DNA of 64,000 nt from Lacihabitans soyangensis (GCF_024343775.1 NZ_RJUF01000019.1:1-64000), one strand, 5' to 3'. Shown: positions 7,476-18,600, counted from the first letter of the stretch. A program made the numbers and translations. Notes: generated by a model not told the origin, from the letters alone.

Positions 7476-8522
7476 CTACGCAATTTCCTTGGGTGGTTTG
7501 GCCAAATGGAAGGTAAATCTTGTCCCTTTGTCTATTTTAGAGGTCACGTTTATGGTAGAATCATGGGCGTTTAGGATATGTTTTACAATGGCCAAGCCTA
7601 AGCCCGTTCCGCCCACTTCGCGTGTTCTACTTTTATCAACTTTATAGAATCGCTCGAAAATCCTGGGCAATTGTTCCTGAGGAATTCCAGGTCCGTTGTC
7701 CTCAATGACAATCTCTACTTTTTTGTTTTCAGTGTTGAGTTCAACCACCACTTTACCGTTGTCTCGGCCATATTTTATGGCGTTGTCTATGAGGTTTATC
7801 AGCACTTGAGACAACCGTTGCTTGTCGCCATAAACCCAACACGCTCGGAGGTCTTTGGGTTTATAAACCAAGGTCGTGTTTCGTTTATTGGCCTTATTTT
7901 CAAGTTGTTCAAATATTTCCTTCACTAACTCCAAAATATCAAACGCCCCAAATATCATTTTGATGTCACCCGTTTCCACTTGAGAAAGCACCACTAAATC
8001 TCTCACCAAAATATCTAAACCATCTAAGCTTTTGGCGGCTTTTTTTAGGAACCTTTCTGCTATAACAGGATCTTCCAAAGCACCATCAATGAGCGTATGC
8101 ACAAAACCTTGGGCTGCAAAAATCGGGGTTTTAAGTTCGTGCGAAACATCAGCCAAAAACTCCCTACGGAATATCTCCATGCGTTTTAGTTCATCTATCT
8201 CCTCTTGCTTTTTGCTAACATAGTTAGAAATTTCTCTATTGAGTTTTTTAAGTGGGTTTACACTTTTTAGCAGCGTTTTTCTAGATATATCAAAGTCCCT
8301 GATTTTGAGTTTTTGTATACTGGCATATATCTGATTCACCTCCTTAAACACCAGCAAATCAATGATATAAAAAGTAAAAAAGAAAGTAGAAAAGAAACTA
8401 CCAATGGCTGCTATGAACAGCATGGCCAAGTTAACCTCCGGCACAAAACTAAGGAAACCAGTAGTGATACTAGAAACAAGCAAAGAAGTAAAAAGAGAAA
8501 TCCACCTAGGCGATAAAAACAT
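7476..8522 (-). CDS. PhoR-like sensor histidine kinase
   Basis: 348 residues. Two hydrophobic segments (about 8-26 and 33-56) form an N-terminal membrane anchor with almost no periplasmic loop, so it probably senses a membrane or partner signal. Then comes HisKA with the phospho-acceptor H128 in FLADVSHELKTP, an N box NLIDNAIKYG around residue 247, EDNGPGIP and GGTGLGLAIVKH. There is no PAS or HAMP domain that I can see. It is 57 bp downstream of a PhoB-type response regulator on the same strand and forms a two-component system with it. Confidence 0.9.
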   Translation of the reverse strand: MFLSPRWISLFTSLLVSSITTGFLSFVPEVNLAMLFIAAIGSFFSTFFFTFYIIDLLVFKEVNQIYASIQKLKIRDFDISRKTLLKSVNPLKKLNREISNYVSKKQEEIDELKRMEIFRREFLADVSHELKTPIFAAQGFVHTLIDGALEDPVIAERFLKKAAKSLDGLDILVRDLVVLSQVETGDIKMIFGAFDILELVKEIFEQLENKANKRNTTLVYKPKDLRACWVYGDKQRLSQVLINLIDNAIKYGRDNGKVVVELNTENKKVEIVIEDNGPGIPQEQLPRIFERFYKVDKSRTREVGGTGLGLAIVKHILNAHDSTINVTSKIDKGTRFTFHLAKPPKEIA

Positions 8523-8579
8523 ACGAAATCTTTAGCACAACGAAATTGCGGTTTTATGGGCTAGAAAGCAAATATTCTG

Positions 8580-9263
8580 CTATTTATCTGTCTTAAACAT
8601 ATAGCCAACGCCTTTGAGCGTGCCTATGTATTGGTCGCCAATTTTCTCCCTTACTTTACGAATGTGCACATCTATGGTACGCTCTACCACAAAAATATCT
8701 GAACCCCAAATTTTCTGAAGTAAGCTTTCGCGTGACTGAACTTTGTTTGGTACTGTAGCCAAATAATGAAGAATTTCGAATTCTTTTTTAGGTAAAACTA
8801 CCACCGAACCGTCTTCTTTTGTTACGGAGTAGGTTTCCTTGTTGATGATTAAACCGGCAATACTCAAAACACCTTCATCAGTGCTTTTTTGGGTTTCTTT
8901 CCTAAAAAAAGCATTAATTCTACTCAACAAAGCCCGCGGTTTTATGGGTTTGGTGAGGTAATCGTCAGCTCCAACTTCAAAAGCCGCCACTTCTGAGTAT
9001 TCTTCGGCACGTGCGGTTAGGTATAGTAAGTGTATGTGTTTTAGTTTTTCAGTGTTTTTGATGATTTTTCCTGCTTCTATTCCGTCCATGATGGGCATCA
9101 TGATATCCATCAATATCAAATCTGGCATAAATTGCTTGGCGGTTTCAATACCTTCCAGGCCATTTGCAGCAGATTTTACCTCATAACCTTCTTTTTCTAG
9201 ATTATAAATCAATAGCTCAAGTATGTCTGCATCATCGTCAATGACAAGTACTTTTTTAGCCAT
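8580..9263 (-). CDS. PhoB/OmpR-type response regulator
   Basis: 227 residues: receiver domain 1-120 with the acidic pair DDD at 9-11, phospho-acceptor D53 in LILMDIMMP, the switch Thr in YLTA and K105 in YLTKPIKP, then an OmpR/PhoB winged-helix domain at about 130-225 ending RTIDVHIRKVREKIG. It is a transcription factor paired with the kinase immediately downstream. The size and the linkage resemble the PhoB-PhoR pair of Bacteroidota, but no pst or pho genes are in the window, so the regulon is not shown. A TACTTTTG box on the minus strand (9301-9308) is a candidate -7 element. Confidence 0.9.
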   Translation of the reverse strand: MAKKVLVIDDDADILELLIYNLEKEGYEVKSAANGLEGIETAKQFMPDLILMDIMMPIMDGIEAGKIIKNTEKLKHIHLLYLTARAEEYSEVAAFEVGADDYLTKPIKPRALLSRINAFFRKETQKSTDEGVLSIAGLIINKETYSVTKEDGSVVVLPKKEFEILHYLATVPNKVQSRESLLQKIWGSDIFVVERTIDVHIRKVREKIGDQYIGTLKGVGYMFKTDK

Positions 9264-9300
9264 ATTTATTATTTGTTAAATGAACGTTAAAATTCTGGTA

Positions 9301-9308
9301 CAAAAGTA
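9301..9308 (-). promoter_or_regulatory. Candidate -7 box for the response regulator
   Basis: Minus-strand TACTTTTG fits TAnnTTTG and lies 38 bp before the start codon. No convincing -33 element is seen. Confidence 0.25.
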
Positions 9309-9341
9309 GGCTAACCGAAGCTGAGGTATGTTAAGCCAGTG

Positions 9342-10169
9342 TTAAATTTCTATGGAATATATTTTGCGTTGTTCGTTGGTAAATACAATTTTGGAGTTGT
9401 TTTCAAATACGACCGCTTCAGTTTGGTTTTTACCAATCTTCACGCATTTCAAAGGCTTTTTAAAATTTACCTGACCATTCTCTATGCCGTAAATCATTAG
9501 TTTACCATAAGTTATGAGGGCATATTTGGTGCCATCTGGGCTTATATCTGCACCAGTCACTTGGGCTTTAAAGTACACTTGGTCTTTGGGCATTACCGAA
9601 TATTCACCTGGTTTATCGGGTAAAACATAGAGTTTTGTAAGCTTCTTGCCTTTGTTCCAGCTTTTTGTAAAAAGATACAATGAGTCGTTTTTCCAGAAAA
9701 ATGCCTCACAATCAAAAACTCTGTTTAGAGAATCAGCTGGTGTTTGATCAGCATATCTAAATTTTATCTGCTCTACACCGTAATAGCCTCTTTTATAAAT
9801 AGTTAAATCGTTCCTGCGGTTTGAATTATTACCAAAGTCTCCGATGTAGATATTGCCCTTTGTATCTTTTGCTAAGTCTTCCCAATCAATGTTTACCGAA
9901 TTTGGTACATCCAAAGTGTCAAACATCAAACCCTCGGCATTGACCATGTACAGCTCTGGGCTACCACCAGAGTCGTTATGCGTCCAATAGTATCCATCCT
10001 GCCAAGCTTTGCTAAGTCCCGAATTTTCACCAATACAGACTGGAAACTTACCTGTTTTCTCTATTTTAGGTTTGCTTTTGACAAAAAAAGCATTCTTTAC
10101 CTCGTAGTTGCACGAGCAAGTGGCTGTTTTCAGAGCAAAAAGAAAAAGGTAGAGTTTGTATATAATCAT
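9342..10169 (-). CDS. Secreted hypothetical protein, beta-propeller-like
   Basis: 275 residues. An N-terminal hydrophobic stretch (residues 3-17) suggests export. The body has the repeated short-strand texture of a beta-propeller (WTHNDSGGSPELY, DWEDLAKDTKGNIYIGDFG, GADISPDGTKYALITYG). I do not recognise a defined enzyme family. Its start codon overlaps the stop of the maltokinase gene by four bases (ATGA), so the two are translated from one mRNA. A signal peptide on this protein and none on its partner makes a direct complex unlikely. Confidence 0.7.
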   Translation of the reverse strand: MIIYKLYLFLFALKTATCSCNYEVKNAFFVKSKPKIEKTGKFPVCIGENSGLSKAWQDGYYWTHNDSGGSPELYMVNAEGLMFDTLDVPNSVNIDWEDLAKDTKGNIYIGDFGNNSNRRNDLTIYKRGYYGVEQIKFRYADQTPADSLNRVFDCEAFFWKNDSLYLFTKSWNKGKKLTKLYVLPDKPGEYSVMPKDQVYFKAQVTGADISPDGTKYALITYGKLMIYGIENGQVNFKKPLKCVKIGKNQTEAVVFENNSKIVFTNEQRKIYSIEI

Positions 10170-11722
10170 CTTTTCAATTTTTCAATTTCCAAAATCACAT
10201 CTAATATACCTTTTAAAGGGATTTTTACCCAACCTGGACGGTAATTTAACTCATAACCTAACTCATAAACAGCTTTTTCGAGCAAATGAAATTGCAACAA
10301 ATAGTTGATCTCATTGTTGTTTTTCAAAAGCGGATGAAGCGGCCCAAAATATCCAAGATATTCTTCCAAATAGGTATCTCTCATGAGTTTATACCACCTG
10401 TCGGTAGCTCGTTGGAGTACTTTCTCGTCCAGTTCCTTGGTTTCAGGACTGTTGAACAATTTGGCAGAAACCGCATAATGGTAAGACCGAATCATTCCTG
10501 CCACATCTTTTAAGGGTGAATGCTTCACTTTTCTACTTGCAATGCTACTTTCTGGTTCTCCTTCAAAATCAATAATTACCAAGTCTTCCTCACAAACCAG
10601 CACCTGACCGAGGTGATAATCTCCATGAATTCTGGTTCGGAACGATTCAATGGGGCGGGTGAGAATTTGATCCACAAAATCCAAGATTAAATCTTTGGCC
10701 TCCATAAATTTCCAAGCCAATATTTGCGAGGCTTCGTCGAGTGACAAATAATTGTCTGTCAGAAGATTGTACCGATGCTCAAGCAAATCTTCGACTTTCT
10801 GATGGATAAATCTACGATAAGGTCGGTCAAAATTATCAGCCCTAAAGCCTTCGTCGCCATGAATGCTAAAAAGTGCATCGTGCATTTCTGCCGTTCTTAC
10901 TCCCAAAAGAGCCACTTTCTCAAATACATTTTCCTTAACTTGGAAATTACCGTCAACAAAAGCAAACATGAACTCGTTGAGATAGTCGCCCGTTTTGGAC
11001 CAGTTATCTTTTTCGTTGGATATAACTTCTACCAATAGCCCAAAAGTGATGTCACTTTCAAGTTTTCGTTCCAAAGTTACACTCCCACAAAATCTCGGAA
11101 TATTTTTAAAATCGGAGTTTTGAGTGATAAACTGCACCATTTCCACCTCTGGATTGGTTTCACTGAAGAGCTTGCGGTAAAGTTTGAAGAAATATTTCCC
11201 ACCAAAAACAAAAGCGGTATTACTGGAGTCTATGTCAGGAATTACACTTTCAGAAGCCGACTCATCTTCCAAGCCTTTGCCTTTTTCAAACTTAAGGAGG
11301 TCGTTGTCTATCTGCAATGTACCCTTGCTGGCCACCACATTATGAAAAATGGCCTGTCTAAAAGACGTATCAAAAACAGCCTCCACCAAATAACCCTCTT
11401 TGTCCTCCAAAGTTGCCGGGCTGATAATTGCCTTTTCTGGAAGTTCAACACTGCCTTTCTCTACAAAAGAAAGTGGAAACATATAAGTCTCTGTGTCTCC
11501 CTCAGGGTATTTAACGGTAATAATACTGAAGAAAAACTGCTTCTCTGCATCGGTCATTCTGACTACTTTGGTAACTTTCAATCTCCAGTTCTTTCGAGCT
11601 TTACCAGCGAACCATCTACATTTAACAAAGTAGTCGGGCAATAAATTATCTTCTAAAACAGTGTGTACGTATTTATCTTTTTCAAAACCTTCCCAGTCGA
11701 GTTGTAAAACAAATTTTGACAT
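10166..11722 (-). CDS. Maltokinase (Pep2/Mak-like)
   Basis: 518 residues of the maltokinase family, which uses ATP to make maltose 1-phosphate for the GlgE alpha-glucan route. Diagnostic features are the N-terminal cap CRWFAGKAR (residues 35-43), a kinase lobe with IHGDYHLGQVL (catalytic D368) and IDFEGEP (D385), then RKVKHSPLKDVAGM, a string peculiar to this family and to the kinase half of TreS fusions. It is a stand-alone kinase: no treS, glgE or glgB lies in the window. The fold is shared with aminoglycoside phosphotransferases, but the cap and the C-terminal motifs argue against that function. Confidence 0.87.
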   Translation of the reverse strand: MSKFVLQLDWEGFEKDKYVHTVLEDNLLPDYFVKCRWFAGKARKNWRLKVTKVVRMTDAEKQFFFSIITVKYPEGDTETYMFPLSFVEKGSVELPEKAIISPATLEDKEGYLVEAVFDTSFRQAIFHNVVASKGTLQIDNDLLKFEKGKGLEDESASESVIPDIDSSNTAFVFGGKYFFKLYRKLFSETNPEVEMVQFITQNSDFKNIPRFCGSVTLERKLESDITFGLLVEVISNEKDNWSKTGDYLNEFMFAFVDGNFQVKENVFEKVALLGVRTAEMHDALFSIHGDEGFRADNFDRPYRRFIHQKVEDLLEHRYNLLTDNYLSLDEASQILAWKFMEAKDLILDFVDQILTRPIESFRTRIHGDYHLGQVLVCEEDLVIIDFEGEPESSIASRKVKHSPLKDVAGMIRSYHYAVSAKLFNSPETKELDEKVLQRATDRWYKLMRDTYLEEYLGYFGPLHPLLKNNNEINYLLQFHLLEKAVYELGYELNYRPGWVKIPLKGILDVILEIEKLKR

Positions 11723-11780
11723 AATTTTCGGTCAAGTATTTTTCAACAAATTAGCATTTGAATTGAAAATAAAAAAGGAT

Positions 11781-14123
11781 TTATCTCAATTTCTCCTCGA
11801 AAAGTTTCAGTATCCTTTTATACTCGTCTGTCCACGAACTTGGCTCCACAAAGCCGTGATCCTCAACCGGATAGGATGCCAACTCCCAGTTTTCTTTTTT
11901 GAGTTCTATCAAACGCTGACTCAAACGCACAACATCTTGATAATGAACATTCACATCTACCACTCCATGACAGATTAGAAGGTTGTTTTTGAGACCATTT
12001 GCAAAATAAATGGGTGAGCTTTTACGATAAGCTATACTATCGGTCTGAGGCGTGTTTAGGATATTTGAGGTATAGCCATGATTGTAGGCCGCCCAGTCTG
12101 TCACTGGTCGAAGTGCCGCACCGGCTTTGAACACATCGGGTGCCGCAAATAATCCCATAAGAGTTATAAAACCACCATATGAACCACCATAAATCCCGAT
12201 TTTCTTAGCATCCACTCCATGGTTTTTCACTAAATATTGAGCTGCATCCACGTGGTCTGACAAATCTTTGCCGCCCATGTGTCTGTAAATTCCAGTCCGC
12301 ACATCACGCCCATAACCTGCTGATGATCTGTAGTCTATATCCAATACAGTGTAGCCCAAATCCGTCAAAAGGTTATGAAACATGTACTCTCTAAAATAGC
12401 TACTCCACCATTTGTGGGCATTTTGTAGGTATCCAGCTCCATGTACAAATATTACTGCGGGTTTTGTTCCTGCCTTTTTGCCTTTGGCTGTTGGCTCATA
12501 AATTCTGCCGTAGATTTCCTGGCCATCGGAAGCTTTAAAAGTAATGACTTGAGGATCTCTCCATGGGTACGCCTGAAAATCAGTGGTGAGTGAATTGGTG
12601 ATTTTTTCAGCGACAGCTCCGGCTTCATTTTTCTGCAAATACAGCTCCCATGGCTTATTTGAATAGGAATATCTGACGGCCAAGAGCTTCTCATCAGGCG
12701 AAATCGTAACCTCATGTGCCCCAGTCATTTCAGTTATTTTGTTAAGTTTTGAACCATCAACTGCCAAATGATAAAAATGCTGTTCGCCGGGATGAACCTG
12801 ATTGGTGGTGATAAAAAACGTTTTTTTATCAGAAGACAAAGCCACTCTTTGTACTTCAAATTTACCAGAAGTAAGAGCCATTTTGGTTTTTGTATTCAAA
12901 TCATATCTATAAAGATGAGCATATCCTGTTTCTTCAGATTGGAAATAAATGGTATTTTCATCCAAAAAACCCAAAGTACTGGCAAAATTCGATATCCCGG
13001 GTCCGCCAATCCAAGCTTCATCTCTTTGGTGATCAAGGTTTTGAACTTTTCCATTTGCAAGATCAACTTTTACTATCCAGCGATCTTTGTGATCGACAGT
13101 TCGTGCCTCAGCTATCAAAACAGTACCCATTGGCGACCAAATAAAATTGGAAAACTGAATCGCCCTTCCTTTAGCCTTTGTTGCACTGTCTATTTTAGGA
13201 TAATCCTTAAAATATTCTGGAAATTTATCTATGCCAGGTAAACCTTTTGAAGAAATCTTAAAAACGGTATCTGCAAGAGCATTGAATAAATAAGACTCAG
13301 AGGTCATTTGTGGAGAACCCACTTTGTTTCTTGCAGGAATATCTTCGGTGTAACCCGATGCGTTCACATAATTAGGTACAATGGTATTTTTTTGCGTTTT
13401 AGGTGTTTCTATCACACTATAAACCACCATATTAAGATTTGGGCTTATTTGCAAACCACCCAATCTTTTGTCATCAAGGTATATTTTTCGAAGGCCTTTT
13501 TTAGGTGGATTATTTTTCTTGGCCTGAGTCTCCTTATTTTTTCTTTCTTCCAGAACATCGAACAATTCCAACTGATCTTTTTCTAACCAAGCTTCCTCTT
13601 CTGTCTTTTTCTTTTCTGATGCTTTTGAGCCAGCCTGAAAATCAGTCAATTGTTTTACAAATCCATCGTTAATGTTTTGAGAATAAAAGTTTTGACCTCT
13701 TCTGTAAACCACAGTTTCGTCGTCCAGCGAGAACTCTGCTGATGACTCTATATCAACGGTTTGTGTTAATCTTTTGATAAGATTTGTGTGTAAAAAATGG
13801 ACAAATAAATCCCCTTCTTTTACAAACACCTTTTTGGCACGATCATTTGAGTACGCACCAGTCAGAGAAAGGCTCTCTCGTTGTTTTGAAGATAGCTTTT
13901 CGATTTTCTTACTTTGCAGGTTATACGAATAAAGCGAATCGCCTAAGTTCTTATCAGGATTCCAGTTGAAGTAAATATTTTTGTTCTCCTCAGACCATGA
14001 AATGTTCGAAGGTGAAGTACCGATCCATTTTGGGTCTTGCATGATTTTGTCTACGGTGAGTTTTGACTGAGCAAATGCACCAAAAAAACCAAAGAGAAAC
14101 AGAGACAATAGTTTGATTTTCAT
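11781..14123 (-). CDS. S9 family dipeptidyl peptidase IV-like exopeptidase
   Basis: 780 residues. A signal peptide (residues 1-18, ending FGAFAQ) sends it to the periplasm or outer surface. An N-terminal DPP-IV-type propeller (about 40-530) precedes an alpha/beta-hydrolase domain with the triad Ser648 (GGSYGGF), Asp723 (HGVVDVNV) and His756 (EDHGF). A charged insertion at about 165-210 (lysine- and glutamate-rich) interrupts the propeller. Length and domain order are as expected for S9B/S9C peptidases that clip dipeptides from peptides in Bacteroidota. It is transcribed alone or with the maltokinase downstream (58 bp). Confidence 0.9.
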   Translation of the reverse strand: MKIKLLSLFLFGFFGAFAQSKLTVDKIMQDPKWIGTSPSNISWSEENKNIYFNWNPDKNLGDSLYSYNLQSKKIEKLSSKQRESLSLTGAYSNDRAKKVFVKEGDLFVHFLHTNLIKRLTQTVDIESSAEFSLDDETVVYRRGQNFYSQNINDGFVKQLTDFQAGSKASEKKKTEEEAWLEKDQLELFDVLEERKNKETQAKKNNPPKKGLRKIYLDDKRLGGLQISPNLNMVVYSVIETPKTQKNTIVPNYVNASGYTEDIPARNKVGSPQMTSESYLFNALADTVFKISSKGLPGIDKFPEYFKDYPKIDSATKAKGRAIQFSNFIWSPMGTVLIAEARTVDHKDRWIVKVDLANGKVQNLDHQRDEAWIGGPGISNFASTLGFLDENTIYFQSEETGYAHLYRYDLNTKTKMALTSGKFEVQRVALSSDKKTFFITTNQVHPGEQHFYHLAVDGSKLNKITEMTGAHEVTISPDEKLLAVRYSYSNKPWELYLQKNEAGAVAEKITNSLTTDFQAYPWRDPQVITFKASDGQEIYGRIYEPTAKGKKAGTKPAVIFVHGAGYLQNAHKWWSSYFREYMFHNLLTDLGYTVLDIDYRSSAGYGRDVRTGIYRHMGGKDLSDHVDAAQYLVKNHGVDAKKIGIYGGSYGGFITLMGLFAAPDVFKAGAALRPVTDWAAYNHGYTSNILNTPQTDSIAYRKSSPIYFANGLKNNLLICHGVVDVNVHYQDVVRLSQRLIELKKENWELASYPVEDHGFVEPSSWTDEYKRILKLFEEKLR

Positions 14124-14147
14124 TTATTTATAGGGTTTATGATGAAA

Positions 14148-15620
14148 TTATTTCTTTAACAAATTTTCTAATATTACTACAGAACTGACACCAGCTTTCT
14201 TTCGGAGTTCTCGGTTAAAGGCACCTAAAACAATATCCTTATCGCCATCATTGTCAAAATCTCCAGCGTCCATGGTTAGCCATTTATGGCCGGAAACTTT
14301 CTTTTTTGAATTCACCTCAAAATTCAGGTTACCCATTCCTTCAAAATACAAAAAGCCCTCGCTTCTTGCAAACTCCGGAAAAAAGGAAATAACGGCCAAA
14401 TCAAAGTCTTTATCATTGTCGAAATCTTCGGCTATTACTTTGGAGGCACCGTTTATTGGATAAAAATACTTTTCCACAAAGCCTGCTTTTCCATCGTTAA
14501 GATAAATACGAACGCCATGAAAAGGTTTCTTGACGATGCTCAAATCGGCATTGTCACCATTTGTATAGACAAAATCCATATCACCATCAAAGTCCAAATC
14601 TTTGGCTTCGAAATAACTAGAGCCGAAATAAGGCGGAAAACTCAGAAGAGGCTTCATCTCATACTCGCCGTTTCCCGTGTTTTTCAATAAAACTATGGCT
14701 TCTCTGCCTTGGGTCATCAGTGCCAAAATATCTTTTTTACCGTCCCTGTCAAAATCCACATGATAAACTACCCTAGCTCCAGGTTCATTTATTAAAACGT
14801 TTTCTTTAAATGTTTTACCATCATACCAAGCTAAATTTCCGAAAAGATTCCCAAAATTAGCGATGATAAAATCTTCATAGTTATCGCCGTTTAGGTCGGC
14901 CAAAACCAAATTTACTGGTCGGTGTAACTTGTCAATTAAAACTTTATTGTCGGCCATTAGCCTACCCTCAGACAAATCGGATGGATTGAGAATACCCACC
15001 TCTAACCAAACTTTACCAAGATTTTTGTGGAATTTCAAGTCTACAACTGGGCTTTTGGTACGCATTGAATCCGATAGTTCTCCATTCTGTTTCAAAGAAT
15101 AAAGACTACTTTTTATTGAGGTTCCTATCGAAAGCTCCTTTTTTGTGGAATCAAACTGGGTCAAAACTATCTCTTTTGCCTCTATTTTTTGCTCTTTCAG
15201 AGCAAACCCCAAAAGCTCTTTGGTTTTGCGTATTTCAGCCTTATTTAAAGAATCTGGAGCATTATCACCATAATATTTAACAATTTTTTCCCAATCCTCT
15301 TTCGTCATCACGGGATGATCAGGATAAACTCCCGAATTCATAATGGCCATCATTTCGTCGTTGGAGTAGTTCATCATTTCCAACATATAATCTCCTTGTC
15401 CCAATCTCAGAGCCATTTTGGGTAATACACCATTGAGCCAAATAGCTTTGGGCAAAGATTTAGGCTCAGGAAACATATGACAACTACCACAATGAATTTT
15501 AGAAAGTTCTTCACCACTTAGATTCGTCACCTCTGGAACGGTAATTTCCGAAGAATTTCCTTTTTTGCATGAATATCCTATGACACAAATGAACAATATA
15601 CCAATTATAAAACACTTCAT
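14148..15620 (-). CDS. FG-GAP/VCBS lipoprotein with N-terminal c-type haem motif
   Basis: 490 residues. Lipoprotein signal with lipid Cys18 (VIGYSC). Residues 44-48 (CGSCH) are a haem c attachment motif, with the Met of HMFPEP close behind and further candidates near residue 70-85. From about 215 on come FG-GAP/VCBS repeats with calcium-type DxDxDG loops (DLNGDNYEDFI, DFDRDGKKDIL, DLDFDGDMDFV, DFDNDKDFDLA, DFDNDGDKDIV). The fusion suggests a periplasm- or surface-exposed electron-carrying propeller. Its start lies 2 bp after the stop of the large FG-GAP/ASPIC gene, so the two are one operon. Confidence 0.8.
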   Translation of the reverse strand: MKCFIIGILFICVIGYSCKKGNSSEITVPEVTNLSGEELSKIHCGSCHMFPEPKSLPKAIWLNGVLPKMALRLGQGDYMLEMMNYSNDEMMAIMNSGVYPDHPVMTKEDWEKIVKYYGDNAPDSLNKAEIRKTKELLGFALKEQKIEAKEIVLTQFDSTKKELSIGTSIKSSLYSLKQNGELSDSMRTKSPVVDLKFHKNLGKVWLEVGILNPSDLSEGRLMADNKVLIDKLHRPVNLVLADLNGDNYEDFIIANFGNLFGNLAWYDGKTFKENVLINEPGARVVYHVDFDRDGKKDILALMTQGREAIVLLKNTGNGEYEMKPLLSFPPYFGSSYFEAKDLDFDGDMDFVYTNGDNADLSIVKKPFHGVRIYLNDGKAGFVEKYFYPINGASKVIAEDFDNDKDFDLAVISFFPEFARSEGFLYFEGMGNLNFEVNSKKKVSGHKWLTMDAGDFDNDGDKDIVLGAFNRELRKKAGVSSVVILENLLKK

Positions 15621-15622
15621 AA

Positions 15623-18600
15623 TTAGTTTATTTTAAAACCTTTAGCCCCCTTTGGCAATACTACATATCTTGCAGACTGCCCCAAATAACCAGAGCCATG
15701 ATAAATTTCTTTCTTTGTTGTCTTGCCATTTAACACATAGCTATAAAACCTTGAATTTGGATTTAATTCTGCCTCTTGCTTCATAAGTGGCGTTTTGAAC
15801 ATTTTTAAAGGCCCCCTATTTTGTGAAGCCAATAGACAAATTTCGCCTTGACTATTAGCAATACTTACCAAAGCTTTTGCATCGCTTGGCACGTAGAAAC
15901 CCGAGTTTTTCACTATCGAAAAGTTACCTGTGCCATTTCCTTTCAAATAGACACCATTGGAAGCATCATAACGTCCGACTGAGGTTTCAATGCCGAAATT
16001 ATTGCCCGAAACTACGATATCTTGAAAGCCGTCACTGTCAAAATCCTCCACAACAATGCCATTTGCTGGACTAAACTGTACCTCCATAGGTAAATCTTTG
16101 ACCAAAAACTTGCCACCACCTTGGTTTAAAATAATAACGGACTTCATAAAATTTAACTCCAAATCTTGAGCATCCTTTTTCTCTTCCTTTGTTAGTAAGT
16201 TATCAATATTTGCCTTTGCAAAATCCTTATAAGACACAAACCTTGATCTCGTTACGTTTAATTGTTTGTTAACGTCGTCTTTACCATTAAAAGGAACCAA
16301 AAACTTCTCTTTCTCTTCGTTTATATAATACACAAATGGAATAATGTCATAATTGCCATTGTTATCAAAATCTTTGGCCAACACCCTCGCAGGCTCTTTT
16401 TCATTACCTTTAAACTGAGCATTGAGGCCAATATTACCGAGTAAATAATCCATATCTCCGTCATTATCAAAGTCCCCAGCATTGGTAGAAGTCCAAAGAC
16501 CTTTGAGCTTTTCAAGTCCGGTATCTTTCATTTCAGATAACTTCCCTTTATTATTTTTGAATAATCTCGGTGCCGACCATTCTCCTGCTACCAATAAATC
16601 CATCCACCCATCATTGTCAAAGTCGGTCCACAAAACGTCACAAATCAATCCCAAGTTTTTAAGTTCTGGAAGAACCACATTCGTAAACTTTGCTTGGCCA
16701 TCTCTTGAATCATTTCTGAATAAATAAGAATCAGTGAATTTAGGATATTCTCCTGGGACATTTCTACCTGCAACAAACAAGTCCAAGTCGCCGTCATTGT
16801 CATAATCTGAAGCCCTCACACAAGATGTACTTGTCGCAAATGCAGGAATTGCATTCATTTTCTCTGAAAAATTACCTTTCCCATCATTCAAGTATAGTTT
16901 ATCTTCAAAAACTTTGTCTCCAGGCCTACCCTCAGAGCCACCGCGGCACAGGTATAAGTCCAAATCTTTATCCCCGTCTGCATCAAATAATAATGATCCC
17001 AAATCTTCTTCAAACTTGTTTTGGAGTTCATATTGGGCCAAAAGTGTTTTTTTTGTGAAGGTTCCGTCTGCTTTTTGAAGAAAAAACATTCCGCTATATC
17101 CACGGCCACCCCCTAAGAAAAAATCCTCCAACTTATCGCCGTTGACATCTCCCACTGACATGCCGGGTCCCAATTCTGAAAGTTTGAATGGTAAGAGATT
17201 TTGTACATTGAAGTCTATAAAATCAATCTCTTTATGAATGAAATCTAATTTGGAGTTTTCGGTAATGTCTTCGAAAACACTTTCTCCCATATTTTCGATG
17301 TAGTCGGTTTTAACATTGGCATTTTTGATATTTACTTCCAAAACCTGATCTAACTTAGGATTTACAATTATCTGAGACATACCGTTGTACCATTGTACTG
17401 TCAGTTTCTTCACCTTTTTAGCACCCAAACCAAAATGAATAAAGGGTTCAACGCTAGACAAATAACCTCTATAAGGATTATTCTCATGAATCATTTTCTC
17501 TCCATTCTCAAATTCCAAAAGAGCTACCGTTCCGAGGCCATTCAGATTACTTTTATCTCCAATAGTTTTAATTCTCAAAAAGTGATTTTCTTTGGCTTTA
17601 TCCAATTGCACTTGATTGTTTTTAAACACGAAAGCAGAGTCATTGATATTGTTTACTACATAATCCAGATCGCCATCGTTGTCTAGGTCTGCATACACTG
17701 CACCGTTGGAAAAAGATGGAATATCCATTCCCCATTTTTCAGTTACGTCTTCAAATTCTAAATTACCTTTATTTCTGTAGGCGTAATTACTAATCTTTAC
17801 CTCTGGAATTTGCCCAAGCAAAAAAGTCTTCTCTGCCAAATTTTCGGCCTCAGCTCTGAAGGCCATGAAGTCTCTGTCTGTTACATCCTTTGGAAAGCCG
17901 TTTGTTATTATGATATCCCGAAAACCATCATTGTCAAAATCCGCCAATGAGGGTGTCCAACTCCAATCGGTTTCAGCTATGCCAGAGAGTAAGCTTACTT
18001 CACTGAACATCGCTTGCTTATTGTTAGGTAATTTCCCATTATTAAGCTGAAGCGTATTACGCATGTATTGGTAGGTATAGCCAAACTCATCACTTAGTTT
18101 AAACAATTGATAGTTGTTTGGTGGGGCAAGAACTTTTTTTCTTAAATTGTTTTTTGCCAACATGTCCACCGCAAAAACATCAAGCAAACCGTCATTATTA
18201 ATATCGGCCACGTCATTGCCCATTGCGGAGCTACTTGTATGCTTAAAATACTGATTAGCTTGATCTGTGAAGGTCCCATTGCCATTGTTGATATACAATA
18301 AATCGTCAGCAGCATAGTCATTAGTCACATAAATATCTTTCCATCCATCTTTGTTGATATCGCAAATATTTAAACCCAGTCCGTAGCCCTCTATGGTTAT
18401 GCCCGCCTCTTTGGAAACATTGGTGTAGTATGAATGTCCTAACTTTTCGTCGAAATCACATCTATACAATCTATCTGTATTTGGATAAGTCCCGTCTTTA
18501 ACTTTTGGTCTAAAAGTATTGGGATATTGGTCAATTTCGTTGGTAAGTACATATAAATCCAAATCTCCATCGTTATCATAATCAAAAAAAGCAGCATTTT

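Noticed and set aside
10166-11722. Aminoglycoside phosphotransferase resistance gene
   Set aside because: The kinase fold is shared, but CRWFAGKAR at the N-terminus and the DFEGEP...SPLKDVAGM string are maltokinase features.
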